Below are positions 30,665 to 33,864 of a stretch of 33,864 bases of DNA, piece after piece (the stretch's first letter is position 1; every line of letters begins with the position of its first letter). Source of the DNA: Kiritimatiellia bacterium (lineage in GTDB: Bacteria > Verrucomicrobiota > Kiritimatiellia > RFP12 > UBA1067). The stretch is from contig JAFSMR010000039.1 of the NCBI GenBank assembly GCA_017447805.1, positions 1 through 33,864 on the forward strand, in the 5' to 3' direction. Both the position numbers and the translations under genes were made by a program. Under the pieces are notes generated by a model, which had not been told where the DNA came from, searched no databases, and saw only the letters and a program-made list of their open reading frames with translations.

Positions 30665-32683
30665 TTATTGCTTTTCCTTTGCTTTTCCCGAAAATTGTCC
30701 GTATATTGTATCATTTTTTGGTGGTTCAGCGCAAGTAGGCTGAGAAGAAATTCTCATTTCTTTCGCGCTTTCATCCTCACCTAAATTCCATTCGTTAAAC
30801 TTTGCTGTTTGGTCGACCGGCCTTTCGTATACATCGCTCTCGTCACGAGGCGGGGCCTTATCTTCTAAGGCATTTTCGAATTTCGGCATCTCTCTCGATG
30901 GCGCTTCTTCACGCAAAACCGCAGGTTTCCCATCGGCCATAGAGGCGTTTGCTTTAATATTTGAAGCTAGTCCTGTAACTGCCGCGGCAGCAGCGCGCTC
31001 ATCATCGGTAACCGCCTCGCGCGCATCTACGGCCGCGCGCGCCTCTCCATCGACTTTACCGAGCTTCGAGCCACGAGGCGGCAAAGCTTTGAGCAATGGA
31101 TCATCTTCCTGAATCATTGTGCACTTAAGAGGTTCCTTGATATACTCCTCGATTTCCGGAATGGCGAACGATTCATTTTCATCTGCAAATGAAATAGCGA
31201 TTCCCGTATTGCCGGCGCGCCCCGTTCTGCCGATGCGATGGACATAATCTTCTGCTTCGTAAGGGAAGTCGAAGTTGATTACATATTCAATCCCGTCTAC
31301 ATGTATTCCACGTCCTGCCACATCGGTTGCAATTACGAGCTTTACTTCACCATCCCTGAAAGAATCGAGAACTTGCAGGCGTTTAGATTGGCTTACGTCG
31401 CCAGAGAGCATCTCTGCCTTTACTCCGCGAACCTTAAGCGACTGATAGATATCTTCCGTAGTCGATTTCCTGTTGCAGAACACAAGCGTTCTAGCTTCCG
31501 GGTGAAGCGCAATGTGATTATAGAGAACCTTGAACTTATCTTCAGAGCGAACGATATAAACAACCTGCCTCACGGTATCGGTAGCGTTGATTTCAGATTC
31601 TACTTCGGCGCGGTAAGGCTCCTCCATCCAGTTCATCGCCAGACGCATCACTGTATCATTGAGCGTTGCGCTATAAAGCATCGTCGTGCGCTTATCCTTG
31701 GGCGGCAGATGGTTCATTATTCTGCGAACATCTGGAATAAAGCCCATATCAAGCATTCTATCCGCCTCATCGATTACGAGCGTATCGATGTTGGATAGGT
31801 TGATTACATGACCTTTTACAAAATCGAGAAGTCTGCCGGGCGTAGCGACCAACAAATCCATCGGCTGACCCGATACTTCCTTGCGCTGGCGGTCATAATC
31901 CATGCCACCATAAACCGCTAGGCACCTCAAGCCAGTATATTTGCCGATTGCATCGGCATCCTTGCAAATCTGAATGACCAATTCGCGCGTCGGGGCAATT
32001 ACCAGCGCCCTAGGCTGGCCGCCTTCTTTCGCACGCGATTCAGGCGATCTGAGGTAGCGTGTTAAAATTGCGACGAGGAACGCCGCCGTCTTACCGCTTC
32101 CAGTCTGCGCCTTGCCGGCTATATTCTTGCCGACAAGCGCCTGCTCCAAAGAAAGCGCCTGAATTTCAGTGCAATATTTAAACCCGAGGTCGCTGATCGC
32201 ATGCATTACCTCGCTTGGCAAATCGAAATCATGGAAGCGCTTTCTGCCTTCTTGCGCTTCTACTACGAAACTCGCTGGATCCCAAGCGGCATGCGCCGCT
32301 TTGCGACGAGCCAATTCCTCTGGCGAAATTTCACCGCCGGGTCTAGCTATATTCGAAGCTGTATTTACATTTTGACGCTGCTGGCGACCTTTATTGCGGG
32401 AACGGTTCCTATCCCTATTGCGAAAATCACGCTCGTTCCTAGGCAGATTGGCGCCCTTGCGTCCATTTTGCTGTTGCTGCTGGCCGCCACCATTTGCTTG
32501 CTGACGCTTTTGTTGGTTTTGTTGCTTGCCGCGATGCTGCGAGGAATCTTGCTGCGCACCCTTCGAGCGCTTGCCGCCACGCCCCTTCGCATTATTTCTG
32601 CCGCCATCACGAGAAGACGAATCTTTGGAATCCGCCTTGCGAGAGAAAAATCCGACAATCTTCCTTATGAAACCAAAAGCCAT
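30665..32683 (-). CDS. DEAD-box RNA helicase with disordered N-terminus
   Basis: This 672-residue protein is an ATP-dependent RNA helicase of the RhlB/RhlE-like type. The motifs are AQTGSGKT (192-199), PTRELVIQ (231-238), TPGRLLDF (281-288), DEAD (305-308), SAT (about 340-342), and in the second domain VFCNRKST, ATDVAGRGIHV and HRIGRTGRAG. The first 110 residues are low-complexity Arg/Asn/Gln/Gly (including a QQQQQ run) and would be disordered and RNA-binding. The C-terminal 150 residues are acidic and unlike the family. No clear ribosome binding site precedes the ATG. Its position between rpsI and rpsL suggests a role in ribosome assembly or mRNA handling; this is inferred. Confidence 0.93.
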   Translation of the reverse strand: MAFGFIRKIVGFFSRKADSKDSSSRDGGRNNAKGRGGKRSKGAQQDSSQHRGKQQNQQKRQQANGGGQQQQQNGRKGANLPRNERDFRNRDRNRSRNKGRQQRQNVNTASNIARPGGEISPEELARRKAAHAAWDPASFVVEAQEGRKRFHDFDLPSEVMHAISDLGFKYCTEIQALSLEQALVGKNIAGKAQTGSGKTAAFLVAILTRYLRSPESRAKEGGQPRALVIAPTRELVIQICKDADAIGKYTGLRCLAVYGGMDYDRQRKEVSGQPMDLLVATPGRLLDFVKGHVINLSNIDTLVIDEADRMLDMGFIPDVRRIMNHLPPKDKRTTMLYSATLNDTVMRLAMNWMEEPYRAEVESEINATDTVRQVVYIVRSEDKFKVLYNHIALHPEARTLVFCNRKSTTEDIYQSLKVRGVKAEMLSGDVSQSKRLQVLDSFRDGEVKLVIATDVAGRGIHVDGIEYVINFDFPYEAEDYVHRIGRTGRAGNTGIAISFADENESFAIPEIEEYIKEPLKCTMIQEDDPLLKALPPRGSKLGKVDGEARAAVDAREAVTDDERAAAAAVTGLASNIKANASMADGKPAVLREEAPSREMPKFENALEDKAPPRDESDVYERPVDQTAKFNEWNLGEDESAKEMRISSQPTCAEPPKNDTIYGQFSGKAKEKQ
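30705..30734 (-). promoter_or_regulatory. promoter of rpsL-rpsG inside the helicase gene
   Basis: On the minus strand, TTGCGC (30729-30734), an 18-nt spacer and TACAAT (30705-30710) lie within the last 25 codons of the helicase. The -35 and spacing are the same as at the AAA ATPase promoter. It would let S12 and S7 be made independently of the helicase. Confidence 0.45.
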
Positions 32684-32721
32684 GTTCTGAATGTGACGCC
32701 CATCTTCGCACCTCGCCTCTT

Positions 32722-32766
32722 GCGCTCTTGCCGCAGTTCATGCGGCATCGAGAGCCGCAAGAGCGC
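32722..32766 (-). promoter_or_regulatory. compound hairpin between rpsI and helicase
   Basis: A 10-bp perfect stem (32722-32731 with 32757-32766, GCGCTCTTGC) encloses two mutually exclusive inner pairings, GCGGC with GCCGC or GCCGCA (32730-32735) with TGCGGC (32741-32746). No U-run follows on the minus strand. It may be an RNA processing site or an attenuator that reduces read-through from rpsI into the helicase. Confidence 0.5.
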
Positions 32767-32782
32767 GAAATGCATATAAGGA

Positions 32783-33184
32783 TTAACGCTTCGAGAACTG
32801 GAAGCGCTTGCGAGCGCCGGGCTGACCGGGTTTCTTACGCTCTTTCATGCGGCTGTCGCGAGTCATGCATCCAGCCTTCTTGAGCGCGGCTCTTGTCGTT
32901 TCATCAGCTGCGACGATTGCGCGGGCAAGCCCGTGGCGAATCGCGCCAGCCTGACCGGAAATGCCGCCGCCTTTTGCATAAGCTACGACATCTACCTTCT
33001 CGAGATCAAAACCTGAAATTGCCGCAGGCTGCTTCAAATAATCCCTGAGCGCTTCGCTCTGGATATATTCCTCGAGCGCTACCTTGTTAACCGTCCAAAC
33101 GCCTTTACCCTCGACGAGATTGACGCGGGCTGTTGCGGTTTTGCGGCGGCCTGTTCCTGCTGCGATAGTCTTCTTCGTTGCCAT
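32783..33184 (-). CDS. rpsI: 30S ribosomal protein S9
   Basis: This 133-residue S9 has TGRRKTATARVNLVEGKGVWTVN at the N-terminus and GGGISGQAGAIRHGLARAIV. It ends in the conserved tail RKKPGQPGARKRFQFSKR, whose last Lys-Arg reaches into the decoding site near P-site tRNA. AAGAAGGGGG precedes the ATG by 8-9 nt. It follows rplM by 17 bp, the common bacterial L13-S9 pair. Confidence 0.97.
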   Translation of the reverse strand: MATKKTIAAGTGRRKTATARVNLVEGKGVWTVNKVALEEYIQSEALRDYLKQPAAISGFDLEKVDVVAYAKGGGISGQAGAIRHGLARAIVAADETTRAALKKAGCMTRDSRMKERKKPGQPGARKRFQFSKR

Positions 33185-33201
33185 ATCTATCTACCCCCTT
33201 C

Positions 33202-33633
33202 TTAGAGCTTAATCTCGACGGGCTTCTGAGCCGCATGAGTATGTTCCGCACCAGCGAAGACTTTCAGACGAGTCATCATCTTGCGCGCAATCGTATTCTT
33301 AGGGAGCATACCCCAAACAGCTTCCTTGATCATTCTATCAGGATGGCTGGCTCTCATCGTGGCCGCGCTGAAGCGCTTGAGACCATCACGATAGCCAGAA
33401 TAACGCTGATATTCTTTCTGCGTCTCTTTATTGCCGGTCAGTTTGACGAGCGCGGCATTCGTAACGACAACGAACGCACCCGCGTCAACGGAAGGATCGA
33501 ACGTAGCCAAATCCTTCGCTCTCAACTTATTGGCCACAACGACCGCCAAACGGCCGAGCGGCTGATCTTTTGCATCAACTAAGAACCACTGGCGTGCTTC
33601 GCCAGGATTCTGGGCTCGATAGCTCTTTTGCAT
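33202..33633 (-). CDS. rplM: 50S ribosomal protein L13
   Basis: This 143-residue L13 has the usual WFLVDAKDQPLGRLAVVVANKLRAKD, SVDAGAFVVVTNAALVKLTGNK and WGMLPKNTIARKMMTRLKVFAGAEHTHAAQKP. I start it at the ATG at 33633 (MQKSYRAQNPGE). The in-frame ATG at 33705 adds 24 residues foreign to the family, whereas AAGGAAAG lies just upstream of the chosen start. It is an early-assembly 23S-binding protein and heads the operon. Confidence 0.95.
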   Translation of the reverse strand: MQKSYRAQNPGEARQWFLVDAKDQPLGRLAVVVANKLRAKDLATFDPSVDAGAFVVVTNAALVKLTGNKETQKEYQRYSGYRDGLKRFSAATMRASHPDRMIKEAVWGMLPKNTIARKMMTRLKVFAGAEHTHAAQKPVEIKL

Positions 33634-33789
33634 CAACTTTATCTTTCCTTTTCTTGCGTTTTTGTGCCCTCCCCCGGAGGGTTTTGTCCGCGTTTTCACA
33701 TGCAACTTTTACATTGCAAGCTCAAGTCCGGTTCTTCCCCGAACTCGAATTGAGCGCATATTATATCATTTTCCCTGCCCACCTGTCAA
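33634..33789 (-). promoter_or_regulatory. rplM promoter and structured leader
   Basis: TTGACA (33784-33789), an 18-nt spacer and TATAAT (33760-33765) on the minus strand are a perfect consensus promoter. The leader of about 120 nt contains a GCTCAA...TTGAGC stem enclosing GTTC-ggggaa-GAAC, and near the gene the hairpin CCCTCC-ggg-GGAGGG (33667-33681). A leader of this size fits autoregulation of L13-S9 operons by the protein (known elsewhere), but I cannot show that it matches a known leader. Beyond it (33790-33864) I see nothing. Confidence 0.6.
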
Positions 33790-33864
33790 TGGCCACAGCG
33801 TTAAAAATAGCGTTTTTTTCATCATTTCGCGCCGTGGACGAAAGTAGCGTCAAAAAATAAATGG

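Overview
The window is about 33.9 kb of bacterial chromosome. The gene content points to a free-living or gut member of the PVC group, most likely Verrucomicrobiota/Kiritimatiellota. The clues are a giant secreted LamG/beta-solenoid protein, RHS remnants, a secreted glycoside-hydrolase-like protein, and a eukaryotic-type kinase/PP2C cluster inside a housekeeping operon. This placement is an inference; there is no rRNA or other decisive marker here.

Layout. (1) 1-2.5 kb: two small toxin-antitoxin-like pairs, a PIN-domain VapC-type protein with a tiny overlapping partner, and a winged-helix protein overlapping an AbiEii-like nucleotidyltransferase. (2) 2.6-10.2 kb: one 2527-residue secreted protein on the minus strand, closed by a strong intrinsic terminator. 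(3) 10.2-13.7 kb: a repeat-rich accessory zone. It holds a 41-bp tandem array bounded by 19-bp inverted repeats, a 35-bp tandem array, a dinJ/yafQ toxin-antitoxin module between 70-bp near-identical direct repeats, and an AAA ATPase. (4) 13.7-15.6 kb: a secreted glycoside-hydrolase-like protein. (5) 15.7-22.3 kb: a tight minus-strand operon, parvulin isomerase > SpoU rRNA/tRNA methyltransferase > Ser/Thr kinase > PP2C phosphatase > Ser/Thr kinase > M20 dipeptidase > ruvA. (6) 22.3-24.5 kb: a decayed RHS locus with a JAMM-like C-terminal toxin domain and a possible immunity gene. (7) 24.5-29.4 kb: nth, manA, an SLC12-like transporter and glf. (8) 29.4-29.6 kb: a candidate structured RNA with its own near-consensus promoter. 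(9) 29.7-33.8 kb: rplM-rpsI, a DEAD-box helicase and rpsL-rpsG.

Regulatory logic. Several promoters are readable as TTGxxx/TAGACx, a 17-18 nt spacer and TATAAT. In three cases the ATG lies only 6-7 nt after TATAAT, so the transcripts should be leaderless or nearly so. Elsewhere genes have ordinary purine-rich ribosome binding sites. Genes within operons are joined by ATGA overlaps or by directly abutting TAA-ATG junctions.

The most unusual material is non-coding. There is a dispersed hairpin family whose mismatches are nearly all G-U wobbles on one strand, with one compensatory change between copies. There is the 41-bp array with inverted ends. There is the roughly 180-nt RNA upstream of nth, whose wobble pairs consistently identify the minus strand as the transcribed one.
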